Source: Candidatus Pelagibacter sp.
GTDB taxonomy: Bacteria > Pseudomonadota > Alphaproteobacteria > Pelagibacterales > Pelagibacteraceae
DNA: 51,778 bases
Assembly: GCA_028226735.1 (NCBI GenBank)
Contig: JAOIYV010000004.1
Span: 1 to 51,778 of the forward strand
Direction: 5' to 3'
Shown: positions 1 through 7,789 of the stretch, one piece after another
Layout of the letters: every line of letters begins with the position of its first letter
How positions within the stretch are numbered: the stretch's first letter is position 1
Notes under the pieces: model-generated
Databases searched by the model: none
What the model was told of the DNA's origin: nothing
What the model saw: only the letters and a program-made list of their open reading frames with translations
Position numbers and translations under genes: made by a program

Positions 1-1507
1 TAAATGCTTTATATAATCTGAAGGTGATGTCAGCATCTTCTGCAGCATACTCCATTGCTTTATTTAGCTCTACATCACTAAAATTTATTTCTTTTTTTCC
101 AGTTCCAACTATTTCTTTGAATGAAATTGTTTTATGTTGTAAGTGAATTTGAGACAAGGTATCCATATTATGTCTATTCTTTCCTGCATCTAATACATAG
201 GACATCAACATTGTGTCTTCCATCGAGTTCATCTTTATCCCTTGTTTAAACAAAACAATAAAATCAAACTTTATATTTTGACCAATTTTTTTTACACTTT
301 TGTCTTCTAAAATTGGCTTTAATTTTTTAATCACCGTATCTTTTTTTAAACATCCTTTAAACTTATGTCCTATTGGAATATAGCAAGCTTTACCAACTTT
401 TGTACTTAAGGAAATCCCAACCAGGTCTGCTTGATGCGCATCTAAAGAGCTGGTCTCAGTATCAATTGCTAATTCACCAGCTTCTTCTGCTTCATTTATC
501 CACTCATCTATTTCTTTTTCGTTAGAAATTAAATGATAATTTTTTTTAGTTATGTTTTTTTTTCTTTCTTTAGGCATCATTTCAGTTTTAGCTTCTTCTA
601 ACAAAGGTTCTCCATAAGCTGAAATAACAGAACTAAGAAGTCTATTAAACTCCATTTCTCTTAAAAATTTATACAATTTATCTTTGTCAATTTCTTTTAA
701 TCTAAATTCCTCTATCACTTGTTCAGCTGGAGCATCTTTCATTAGTGTTACTAATTTTTTACTAATTATTGCTTTATCTTTATTTTTCAAAAGAGTTTCT
801 CTTCTTTTATTCTGTTTAATTTCATGTGCATTTTCTAATAATTTTTCAAGAGTGCCATATTTATTAATAAGCTCTGCTGCTGTTTTAACACCTATACCTG
901 GAACCCCAGGAACATTATCGCTACTATCACCAGCTAAAGATTGAACATCGATTACCTTTTTGGCATCAACACCAAACTTAGTTACTATATCTTCAGGCGT
1001 TATAAATTTATTTTTCATTGGATCAAATATCCGAACATCTTTTTTATGTAGTTGCATTAAGTCTTTATCTGAAGAAACTATTGTTACCTTTGCTCCTTTA
1101 GCTAATATTTGTTCAACATAAGTGGCTATTAAATCGTCAGCCTCATAATTTGGAAGATCCACAGATGGTAAATTAAAAGCTATTACTGATTTTCTTATAT
1201 ATTCAAATTGTGGAGCTAAATCATCAGGGGCCTCTGACCTGTTTGCTTTATAGTCTGAATAAATTTCATTTCTAAAAGTTTTTCTTGCTGAGTCAAAAAT
1301 GACAGCAAAATGAGTTGGTTTTTGAAGATTCTCATTAGATTTTGAGTCTTCTAATAATTTAAATAACATGCTGCAAAAACCGCTTACAGCTCCAACAGGC
1401 AAACCATCACTCTTTCTAGTTAGTGGAGGTAAAGCATAATAGGCTCTAAAAATATAACCAGATCCATCTACTAAGTAAAAGTGGTCTGTTTTTTTTATTT
1501 CGTTCAT
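1..1507 (-). CDS. polA: DNA polymerase I, 5' part (runs off the left edge)
   Basis: Reading leftward from an ATG at 1507, an open frame of 502 codons reaches the window edge without a stop. It encodes the 5'-nuclease domain (about residues 1-290), with YEADDLIATY, SSDKDL and a helix-hairpin-helix stretch GDSSDNVPGVPGIG near residues 190-215. A 3'-5' exonuclease domain follows, with the DxE metal motif DTETSSLD at residues 349-356. The intact DxE suggests that proofreading is retained, unlike in some Pol I enzymes. The polymerase domain lies outside the window. The enzyme fills gaps during repair and removes Okazaki primers. It is divergent from the ABC ATPase gene across only 49 bp, which must hold both promoters. 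Confidence 0.95.
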   Translation of the reverse strand, partial: MNEIKKTDHFYLVDGSGYIFRAYYALPPLTRKSDGLPVGAVSGFCSMLFKLLEDSKSNENLQKPTHFAVIFDSARKTFRNEIYSDYKANRSEAPDDLAPQFEYIRKSVIAFNLPSVDLPNYEADDLIATYVEQILAKGAKVTIVSSDKDLMQLHKKDVRIFDPMKNKFITPEDIVTKFGVDAKKVIDVQSLAGDSSDNVPGVPGIGVKTAAELINKYGTLEKLLENAHEIKQNKRRETLLKNKDKAIISKKLVTLMKDAPAEQVIEEFRLKEIDKDKLYKFLREMEFNRLLSSVISAYGEPLLEEAKTEMMPKERKKNITKKNYHLISNEKEIDEWINEAEEAGELAIDTETSSLDAHQADLVGISLSTKVGKACYIPIGHKFKGCLKKDTVIKKLKPILEDKSVKKIGQNIKFDFIVLFKQGIKMNSMEDTMLMSYVLDAGKNRHNMDTLSQIHLQHKTISFKEIVGTGKKEINFSDVELNKAMEYAAEDADITFRLYKAF

Positions 1508-1556
1508 TAAATAATGTTATCTTAATTATTTTAAATATAATAAATGTATAACTCAC

Positions 1557-2483
1557 ATGGACAAAAAAAATATACTTTCTGTTAAAAACTTAAAAAAAAT
1601 TTATTCTAATCAAACAATGGATAATCATGCCCTAAATGATTTAAACTTAGACGTGAAAGAAGGAGAAATTTTTGGATTACTGGGACCAAATGGTGCTGGT
1701 AAAACGACATTTATAAATATTCTAGCTGGCACAGTAATAAAAACTGATGGGACGGTAAATGTTTGGGGATATGATTTGGATGACAATCCACGACAAGTTA
1801 GAGCCTCAGTAGGAATAGTTCCTCAAGAAGTTAATCTGGACCCATTCTTTAGTCCCAGAAAACTAATAGAATTACAAGCTGGTCTTTATGGTATAAAAAA
1901 AAAAGATAGAATTACAGACACTATCTTAAACTTAGTATCTTTAGAAAAGCAATCAGATAGCTACGCTAGAAGTTTGTCTGGTGGTATGAAGAGAAGACTT
2001 TTAATGGCTAAAGCTCTGGTACATCAACCACCAATAATTTTTTTAGATGAGCCAACTGCTGGTGTTGATGTAGAACTAAGACAAAATTTATGGAAAAATG
2101 TGAAAATGCTTAATGATCAAGGTGTAACTATTATATTAACAACTCACTACATTGAAGAAGCAGAGAAAATGTGTGATCGAATAGCAATTCTTAATAAAGG
2201 TAATATAGTTGCTCTAGATAGTACTAAAAATCTGTTAAATAGAATTAAAACCAAAAAAGTAACATTTAAAACAAACAAAAAGATTCATATTAGAGAAGAA
2301 GACTTGGAATCTTTGAAAATTATATCAAATTCTGAAAATGAAATTTGTGTATCCTATGAAAAAAGCAAAGTTAATATGGAAAAATTAATAAATTTAATTA
2401 AGAAAGATAATGCTCAAATTGAAGATATTTCCACAGATGATGGTGATTTGGAAGATGTTTTTCTTAGACTAATAAAAAACTAG
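1557..2483 (+). CDS. ABC-2-type transporter ATP-binding protein (YadG/CcmA-like)
   Basis: This 308-residue protein has one complete ABC ATPase domain: Walker A GPNGAGKT at 43-50, Q-loop Q90, signature LSGGM at 140-144, Walker B IIFLDEP at 160-166 and switch H197. A C-terminal region of about 90 residues resembles that of ABC-2 exporters such as YadG, NodI and DrrA. Such ATPases normally pair with a membrane permease (YadH-like), but none is adjacent: polA lies upstream and bioY begins 33 bp downstream. The partner permease is presumably encoded elsewhere. The exported substrate cannot be told from the sequence. Energising BioY is a less likely role, because the sequence is of the ABC-2 export class rather than clearly of the BioM/EcfA type. 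Confidence 0.88.
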   Translation: MDKKNILSVKNLKKIYSNQTMDNHALNDLNLDVKEGEIFGLLGPNGAGKTTFINILAGTVIKTDGTVNVWGYDLDDNPRQVRASVGIVPQEVNLDPFFSPRKLIELQAGLYGIKKKDRITDTILNLVSLEKQSDSYARSLSGGMKRRLLMAKALVHQPPIIFLDEPTAGVDVELRQNLWKNVKMLNDQGVTIILTTHYIEEAEKMCDRIAILNKGNIVALDSTKNLLNRIKTKKVTFKTNKKIHIREEDLESLKIISNSENEICVSYEKSKVNMEKLINLIKKDNAQIEDISTDDGDLEDVFLRLIKN

Positions 2484-2516
2484 ATTTATATACTGATAAA
2501 TAGTAAATTTATTGTA

Positions 2517-3068
2517 ATGGAAATTCTAAAAACATATTCAATTCAAAAAATTTTAAAATCATTTATTATAATTTTTATTGGCACAATAGCTTTAACTGTT
2601 TCTGCAAAACTAAAAATTCCTTTTTATCCTGTGCCTATGACAATGCAAACATTTATGGTGTTGTTTTTTGGAATAGCATTTGGTTATAAATTGGGACTGT
2701 CAATAGTAGCAGTTTATTTACTCGAAGGTATAATGGGTGCTCCAGTGTTTTCCAATTCACCTGAAAAAGGCATTGGGTTAGTTTATTTTACTGGACCAAC
2801 AATGGGTTATTTAATAGGATTTTTAACAGCTGTATTTCTTGCAGGCTATCTAGATTTAAAAAGTAATATTTTTTTAATTTTTATTAAACTTATGATTTCA
2901 GTTGCAACAATTTATATATTGGGAGTTTTTTGGTTAGGAAGCTTAATTGGATGGGAAAAGCCAATCTTTCAATTAGGTGTTTATCCTTTTTTATTAGCTG
3001 AGCTGTTTAAAATTTGTTTATTAACTTTATTAACTAAAAAAATTTATAAGTTTAGAAAGTTTATCTAG
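2517..3068 (+). CDS. bioY: BioY-type biotin transporter substrate-binding component
   Basis: This 183-residue, very hydrophobic protein has about six predicted membrane segments. It carries the BioY N-terminal signature KIPFYPVPMTMQTF near residues 33-46, and a later GAPVF...GPTMGYLIGF segment typical of the family. BioY is the S-component of ECF transporters and binds biotin at the inner membrane. Some bacteria carry it without dedicated BioM/BioN, as appears to be the case here. Uptake would suit an organism that cannot make biotin, which is known for SAR11. The gene starts 33 bp after the ABC ATPase gene, and its last 8 bp overlap the convergent regA gene. No biotin-responsive site or riboswitch was recognised. 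Confidence 0.9.
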   Translation: MEILKTYSIQKILKSFIIIFIGTIALTVSAKLKIPFYPVPMTMQTFMVLFFGIAFGYKLGLSIVAVYLLEGIMGAPVFSNSPEKGIGLVYFTGPTMGYLIGFLTAVFLAGYLDLKSNIFLIFIKLMISVATIYILGVFWLGSLIGWEKPIFQLGVYPFLLAELFKICLLTLLTKKIYKFRKFI

Positions 3069-3624
3069 GTGATCTTTTAGATAATATTCTTTGTAAAGTT
3101 CTTCGGTGCATCTTAAGTCTTCTAGCAGTTTCAGAAACATTTCTATTACATAATTCAAAAACTCTATGAATATGTTCCCATTTAACTCTATCTGCTGACA
3201 TTGGATTTTCAGGCGGTTGAGCTTTCTTCTCTGGATCTGCTAATAAAGCTTTTTCTACGTCATCAGCATCAGCAGGTTTTGCTAAATAATCTATCGCTCC
3301 TTCTTTTATTGCAGCTACAGCGGTTGGTATATTTCCGTATCCAGTTAACATAATTATTCTACTGGTAGAATTTGATATTTGTATCTGTTTAACCACCTCA
3401 AGCCCATTCCCATCAGCTAATCTTAGATCAACAACAGCAAAACCAGGTTTTTTATCTTTAACGGATTGAATTCCTTTTTGTACACTCTCAGCTTGAAAAA
3501 CCTCGAATCCTTTCTTTTCCATAGCTCTAGCTAATCTTTCTCTAAATGGATTGTCATCATCAACAATTAACAAGGATTTATTGTCGAAATCAGTGAGTTT
3601 TTTCAGATCATTTAATTTTTCCAT
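3061..3624 (-). CDS. regA: RegA/PrrA/ActR-family response regulator
   Basis: This 187-residue two-domain regulator has a receiver domain at residues 17-130, with acidic pocket DDD at 22-24, phospho-acceptor D66, T94 and K116. A proline-containing linker leads to a Fis-type helix-turn-helix at about 150-187, whose NVSETARRLKMHRRTLQRIL helix is nearly invariant in the RegA/PrrA/ActR/RoxR family. In relatives, the redox-sensing kinase RegB phosphorylates it to control respiration, photosynthesis and carbon fixation. No kinase gene is adjacent. The gene is transcribed leftward from a 148-bp region shared with the polyamine operon and overlaps bioY by 8 bp at its 3' end. The family call is firm; the targets here are unknown. 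Confidence 0.93.
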   Translation of the reverse strand: MEKLNDLKKLTDFDNKSLLIVDDDNPFRERLARAMEKKGFEVFQAESVQKGIQSVKDKKPGFAVVDLRLADGNGLEVVKQIQISNSTSRIIMLTGYGNIPTAVAAIKEGAIDYLAKPADADDVEKALLADPEKKAQPPENPMSADRVKWEHIHRVFELCNRNVSETARRLKMHRRTLQRILSKRSPR

Positions 3625-3772
3625 AGATCTTATATGGTGGCTAATTAAACTATTTCAACACCTATTATTTACTTTACATTAATTAACTTAGGGCTTAATT
3701 CTCCGCCTATATAAAGTTTTTTAAACATTATTAAAACTTTTTTTTATTAAATTTTTTTTAGGGTCGTATGAA

Positions 3773-4951
3773 ATGCAAAAATTTAAAACAGTTGACGAGC
3801 TTATAAGTCAACTTAAACCGGAAAAACCAGTTTATTGTATCAGAAAAAAATCGATACATGTTGCGTCGAAAAATTTTCAAAATAAATTTCCAGGCAAGAT
3901 ACTCTATGCCGTAAAAACAAATCCCCATCCAGTTGTTTTGAAAACTTTAGTTGAAAGTGGAATTAAAAACTTTGATGTGGCATCAATTAAAGAAATTGAA
4001 GATATAAGAAAAATAAGTCCTGAATCTAAATGCTCATATATGCATACTGTCAAAAGTAGAGAGAGCATAAAAGAAGCTTATTTTAAATATGATGTAAAAT
4101 CATACTCACTAGATACAAAAGATGAGCTTATTAAAATTATAGATTCCACTAATCATGCTAAAGATTTAGAGCTGTTTGTAAGAGTTTCTGTTTCAAACGA
4201 ACACGCTGAAATAGATTTGTCGAAAAAATTTGGTGCACTGGCTTCTGAGGCATCTGCATTATTAAGACTAACAAAACAATATGCAAAAAAAATTGGCTTA
4301 AGTTTTCATGTAGGATCGCAATGTATGCATCCAATTTCTTATGCAAAAGGAATAACAGAAATAGGAAATATAATTAAAAGAACAAAAATTTTACCTGATT
4401 TCATTAATGTTGGTGGAGGTTTTCCAGCAATATATCCTGACTTAGTTCCACAATCATTAGACAATTACTTCGAGGAGATAAAAAAAAGTTTAGAAAATCT
4501 AAAATTAGAAAAATTACCCGAAGTTATCTGTGAACCTGGAAGGGCACTTGTTGCTGAAAGTGGCTCTACTATAGTAAGGGTAAATTTAAGAAAAAAACAA
4601 AAATTGTATATTAATGATGGAACTTATGGATCGCTGTTCGATGCTGGCACTCCTAATATCGTTTTTCCTGCACGTTTAATTAAAAATGGAAAAATGATTT
4701 CTAAAAAATTAACTGCGTTTAATTTTCAAGGACCAACATGTGATAGTATGGATTATATGAAGGGCCCATTCTTGCTACCTAACAATATTAAAGAAAATGA
4801 TTATGTAGAACTTGGACAGTTAGGTGCGTACGGTCTAACTTTTAGAACTCAATTTAATGGTTTTTATTCAAATGAAATTTATGAAGTTGAGGATAACCCA
4901 ATTATATCTATGTATGGCAAAGATATTAATAAAGCTGTATTAGTTGCTTAA
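3773..4951 (+). CDS. PLP-dependent ornithine-type decarboxylase (fold type III)
   Basis: This 392-residue enzyme belongs to the Orn/Lys/Arg/DAP decarboxylase family 2 (alanine-racemase-like barrel). The PLP lysine is K48 in YAVKTN. The phosphate-binding loop is VGGGFP at 213-218, EPGR lies at 254-257, and the GPTCDSMD motif at 320-327 carries the active-site Cys323-Asp324 typical of ornithine decarboxylases rather than DAP decarboxylase. Expected reaction: ornithine to putrescine, possibly also lysine to cadaverine. The start ATG is preceded by AGGG about 9 nt upstream. The last base of its stop is shared with the next start (ATG at 4951), so the two are translationally coupled. Arginine as an alternative substrate cannot be excluded, because an agmatinase gene is in the same operon. 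Confidence 0.88.
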   Translation: MQKFKTVDELISQLKPEKPVYCIRKKSIHVASKNFQNKFPGKILYAVKTNPHPVVLKTLVESGIKNFDVASIKEIEDIRKISPESKCSYMHTVKSRESIKEAYFKYDVKSYSLDTKDELIKIIDSTNHAKDLELFVRVSVSNEHAEIDLSKKFGALASEASALLRLTKQYAKKIGLSFHVGSQCMHPISYAKGITEIGNIIKRTKILPDFINVGGGFPAIYPDLVPQSLDNYFEEIKKSLENLKLEKLPEVICEPGRALVAESGSTIVRVNLRKKQKLYINDGTYGSLFDAGTPNIVFPARLIKNGKMISKKLTAFNFQGPTCDSMDYMKGPFLLPNNIKENDYVELGQLGAYGLTFRTQFNGFYSNEIYEVEDNPIISMYGKDINKAVLVA

Positions 4952-5994
4952 TGTCAGAAAATAAAAATTTAGGTCATAATATCAAAAAAGACTTCTTAAA
5001 AAATCCAGTTGAGCATATTGACATTACATCATTTGATTCTAGAAAAATTATTTCATCAATGAAAAAAATGTCTTTTGTTTCTAGAGAAACTGCCAATGCA
5101 GCAGATATATTTAATGAAATGATCAAAGATAAAAACTGTACTATATTTTTAACAATTGCGGGATCGACATCAGCGGCTGGCTGTATGAGTATCTATAAAG
5201 ATCTAGTTAAATATAATATGGTAGATGCAATTGTTGCTACTGGAGCTTCTATTGTAGATATGGATTTTTTCGAAGCTCTAGGCTTTAAGCACTACCAAGG
5301 CTCACAATTTCAAGATGATACAGAGTTAAGAAAAAACTATATTGATAGAATTTATGACACATATATTGACGAAGATGAATTGCAAGAGTGTGATAAAAGA
5401 ATATGTGAAATAGCTGATGGTTTAGAACCAAGAAGTTATACTTCCAGGGAGTTTATTAAAGAAATGGGCAAATATCTTAAAAAAAATTCTAAAAAAAAAG
5501 ATTCTTTAATTGAAACGGCATATGAATATAATGTTCCTATATTTTGTCCAGCCTTTACTGACTCTAGTGCTGGATTTGGTTTGGTTATTCACCAAGAAAA
5601 AAATCCTAAAAAGCATATGACAATAGACTCGATTAGAGAATTTCGTGAGTTAACTGAAATAAAAATAAAATCAAAGGGATCTGGGCTTTTTATGATCGGA
5701 GGTGGTGTTCCAAAAAATTTTGTACAGGATACGGTTATTTGTGCTGAACTATTAGGTAAGGAAGTTGAGATGCACAAGTATGCAGTACAAATTACTGTTG
5801 CTGACTCTAGAGATGGTGCTTGTAGTAGCTCGACTTTAAAAGAAGCAAGTTCTTGGGGTAAGGTAGATATAACAAAAGAACAAATGGTTTTTGCAGAGGC
5901 TACTAGTGTTTTACCCTTAATTGCTAGTGACGCCTACCATAAAGGTGAATGGAAAAAGAGAGATAGAAAAAATTTCTCAAAAATTTTTGGATAA
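4951..5994 (+). CDS. Deoxyhypusine-synthase-family protein, probable homospermidine/spermidine-type synthase
   Basis: This 347-residue protein matches the deoxyhypusine synthase (DHS) fold. It has an NAD-binding segment with ATGASIVDMDFFEALG at 96-111 and the catalytic-lysine motif SSWGK, with K304 aligning to the lysine that forms the enamine intermediate in human DHS. Eukaryotic DHS transfers the aminobutyl group of spermidine to a lysine of eIF5A. Bacteria lack eIF5A, and bacterial homologues are thought to transfer aminobutyl groups between free polyamines, forming homospermidine or spermidine. The gene sits between a decarboxylase and an agmatinase, which supports a polyamine product. 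It overlaps the decarboxylase gene by 1 bp. The exact product is inferred, not shown. Confidence 0.85.
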   Translation: MSENKNLGHNIKKDFLKNPVEHIDITSFDSRKIISSMKKMSFVSRETANAADIFNEMIKDKNCTIFLTIAGSTSAAGCMSIYKDLVKYNMVDAIVATGASIVDMDFFEALGFKHYQGSQFQDDTELRKNYIDRIYDTYIDEDELQECDKRICEIADGLEPRSYTSREFIKEMGKYLKKNSKKKDSLIETAYEYNVPIFCPAFTDSSAGFGLVIHQEKNPKKHMTIDSIREFRELTEIKIKSKGSGLFMIGGGVPKNFVQDTVICAELLGKEVEMHKYAVQITVADSRDGACSSSTLKEASSWGKVDITKEQMVFAEATSVLPLIASDAYHKGEWKKRDRKNFSKIFG

Positions 5995-6874
5995 AAAATT
6001 GAAATATCTTTCTAATAAAAATGGATTTCTTGGAATTGACAACAATGTCAATTTTAAAGAAAAAGTAGTAGTCATTCCTTTTGGTTTAGAAAAAACAGTA
6101 AGTTATGGTGGTGGAACATGTAATGGTCCAAAAGAAATTATTAAAGCTTCTCATCAAGTAGAATTATATGATGAAGAGTTAAATTGTGAACCATATAAAA
6201 AAATTGGAATTAAAACATTAAAACCATTTAAAATTGACAAAAATATAAAAAAAGCTCTTAAAAAAATGTCTAGTATTAATAAGGAAATTTTAGATAAAAA
6301 ACTTTTTCCCATTACGTTTGGCGGCGAACACTCAATTACACCTGGATGTATTGCTCCATTTGTAAAAAAACATAAAAAAATCTGCTTATTACATTTTGAT
6401 GCTCATGCAGATTTAAGGGAAAGCTATAATGGTGAAAAATTTTCTCATGCCTCAGCAATCAAACGATGCTTAGATCATAAAAATGTATCCGTTATTTCAT
6501 TTGGTGTAAGGAATATTTCTAAGAGTGAAATGCCCTTTTTAAAAAAAAATTCATCAAGAATTAAAATTTTTTGGGCTAAAGACAAAGCCAAATGGAACTT
6601 AAATAAATTTAAAAAATTGATAAAAAATAAAACAGTTTACTTAACCTTTGATGTTGATGGATTAGACTCAAGTATTATGCCTGCAACAGGAACACCAGAG
6701 CCCGGGGGATTGTTGTGGGATGAAACGTTAAATATTATCAAAATTGCTTGTAAAAATTCTAATATTGTTGGGGCAGATATAAATGAACTATCTCCTATCA
6801 AAGGATTTAATTCCTATAATTTCTTGGTGGCAAAACTAGCGTACAAAATTTTATCTTATAAGTTTTTATACTAA
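5987..6874 (+). CDS. speB: Agmatinase / ureohydrolase-family protein
   Basis: This arginase-superfamily enzyme shows all the manganese-ligand motifs: GGEHS, DAHAD and DVDGLD. It also has a C-terminal GADINELSP segment. The length from the chosen start is about 295 residues, normal for agmatinase, which converts agmatine to putrescine and urea. The frame stays open upstream to a TTG at 5921, but that would overlap the preceding gene by 74 bp. I prefer the TTG at 5987 (protein start MDKKLKYL), which overlaps by 8 bp; a GTG at 5945 and a TTG at 5999 are alternatives. There is no in-frame ATG near the start. It is the third gene of the polyamine operon and overlaps the convergent transporter gene by 4 bp. 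Guanidinobutyrase or another ureohydrolase specificity is possible. Confidence 0.85.
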   Translation: MDKKLKYLSNKNGFLGIDNNVNFKEKVVVIPFGLEKTVSYGGGTCNGPKEIIKASHQVELYDEELNCEPYKKIGIKTLKPFKIDKNIKKALKKMSSINKEILDKKLFPITFGGEHSITPGCIAPFVKKHKKICLLHFDAHADLRESYNGEKFSHASAIKRCLDHKNVSVISFGVRNISKSEMPFLKKNSSRIKIFWAKDKAKWNLNKFKKLIKNKTVYLTFDVDGLDSSIMPATGTPEPGGLLWDETLNIIKIACKNSNIVGADINELSPIKGFNSYNFLVAKLAYKILSYKFLY

Positions 6875-7425
6875 ACTTTTGCAGCTTTAAAAGTTGACAA
6901 TAATAACCGGAAAGGTATTAGCATCAATATAGCTACAATAACTTTGACTGCCAAATCACCCAAAGATAAAGTTATCCATGGAATTCCTGTTCCGTAGAAC
7001 GAAATTGAGAAAAATAAAAAAGTATCAACTGTAGAGCCAGTTAAAGAAGATGTTAATGGTGCAACAAACCATTTTTTTTTTCTTAATTTATCAAAAATTT
7101 GAACATCTAATAATTGTGCAATCATAAAAGCTGTGCCTGATCCAATAGCAATCCTAACTGAAATTAAATCTGCATAATTTGTTGAAAAGAATAGAGTAAA
7201 TGTAATACCAATAATAAAACCCACATAAACAACTTTTCTTGCAACTATTTTTCCATACGATCTATTTGTTAAGTCTGTGATTAAAAATGCGATTGGATAG
7301 CTAAATGCTCCATAAGTTAATACTTCTTCTAATCTGTAATATTTAATTGGAAATTGAACTAAATAATTTGAAGATAAGACCACAACACCCATTATAAATG
7401 AGAGTGAAATAAATAATTTATTCAT
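6871..7425 (-). CDS. Queuosine precursor transporter family protein (YhhQ/VUT)
   Basis: This 184-residue membrane protein has about six hydrophobic segments. It matches the YhhQ/VUT (DUF165) family, including SYPIAFLITDLTNRSYG near residues 42-58 and SSLTGSTVDTFLFFSISF near 125-142. In E. coli YhhQ imports the 7-deazaguanine precursors of queuosine (preQ0/preQ1) across the inner membrane. It is encoded directly behind rpmB with a 1-bp overlap, so it probably shares that promoter. The 3' end overlaps the convergent agmatinase gene by 4 bp. The family call is good; the substrate in this organism is inferred from homologues. Confidence 0.85.
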   Translation of the reverse strand: MNKLFISLSFIMGVVVLSSNYLVQFPIKYYRLEEVLTYGAFSYPIAFLITDLTNRSYGKIVARKVVYVGFIIGITFTLFFSTNYADLISVRIAIGSGTAFMIAQLLDVQIFDKLRKKKWFVAPLTSSLTGSTVDTFLFFSISFYGTGIPWITLSLGDLAVKVIVAILMLIPFRLLLSTFKAAKV

Positions 7426-7736
7426 TAAACTGATTTAACTGAAGATATTTTTTTAAAAGGTGATTTTATTAATAAGCTTTTTTTTAATTTTTTTAATCTC
7501 GGAGATATGTCTTTATTTTTTACAGTTTTTAAAAATTGATCAAAAGTTCCTTTTTTATCAACTGATCTAACACCAGCATTACTAACCGTTAATTTTAAGC
7601 TTCTTTTTAAAAGATCACTTGTAAATTTAACTTTTTTTAAATTAGGTAAGAATCTTCTTTTGGTCTTATTGTTAGCATGACTAACGTTATGACCTTTCAT
7701 AGGAATTTTACCAGTTAATTCACATTTTTTTGACAT
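7425..7736 (-). CDS. rpmB: 50S ribosomal protein L28
   Basis: This basic protein of 103 residues begins [20 protein letters not shown] and has the L28 segment [13 protein letters not shown] near 27-39. It is close to the usual length for alphaproteobacterial L28, with a Lys-rich C-terminus. It binds 23S rRNA in the large subunit. A well-formed promoter lies in the 53-bp gap behind pyrD. The downstream transporter gene overlaps by 1 bp. Confidence 0.95.
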   Translation of the reverse strand: MSKKCELTGKIPMKGHNVSHANNKTKRRFLPNLKKVKFTSDLLKRSLKLTVSNAGVRSVDKKGTFDQFLKTVKNKDISPRLKKLKKSLLIKSPFKKISSVKSV

Positions 7737-7749
7737 AATATTTAGTGAC

Positions 7750-7778
7750 TATATAAGATGTGATAATGATCTCGTCAA
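7750..7778 (-). promoter_or_regulatory. Predicted sigma-70 promoter for rpmB
   Basis: On the minus strand a -35 box TTGACG (7778-7773) is followed by a 17-bp spacer and a -10 box TATATA (7755-7750). Transcription would begin near 7743, leaving only about 7 nt before the rpmB ATG at 7736, so the mRNA would be almost leaderless. The match is visible by eye in an AT-rich region, so it is likely but unproven. Confidence 0.55.
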
Positions 7779-7789
7779 GTTTATTAGAG

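Noticed and set aside
684..944. 86-codon open frame on the plus strand opposite polA
   Set aside because: Lies wholly within the 5'-nuclease domain of polA, which is clearly coding on the minus strand.
1536..1541. TATAAT hexamer between polA and the ABC ATPase gene
   Set aside because: No matching -35 box, and such hexamers are frequent by chance in DNA this AT-rich.
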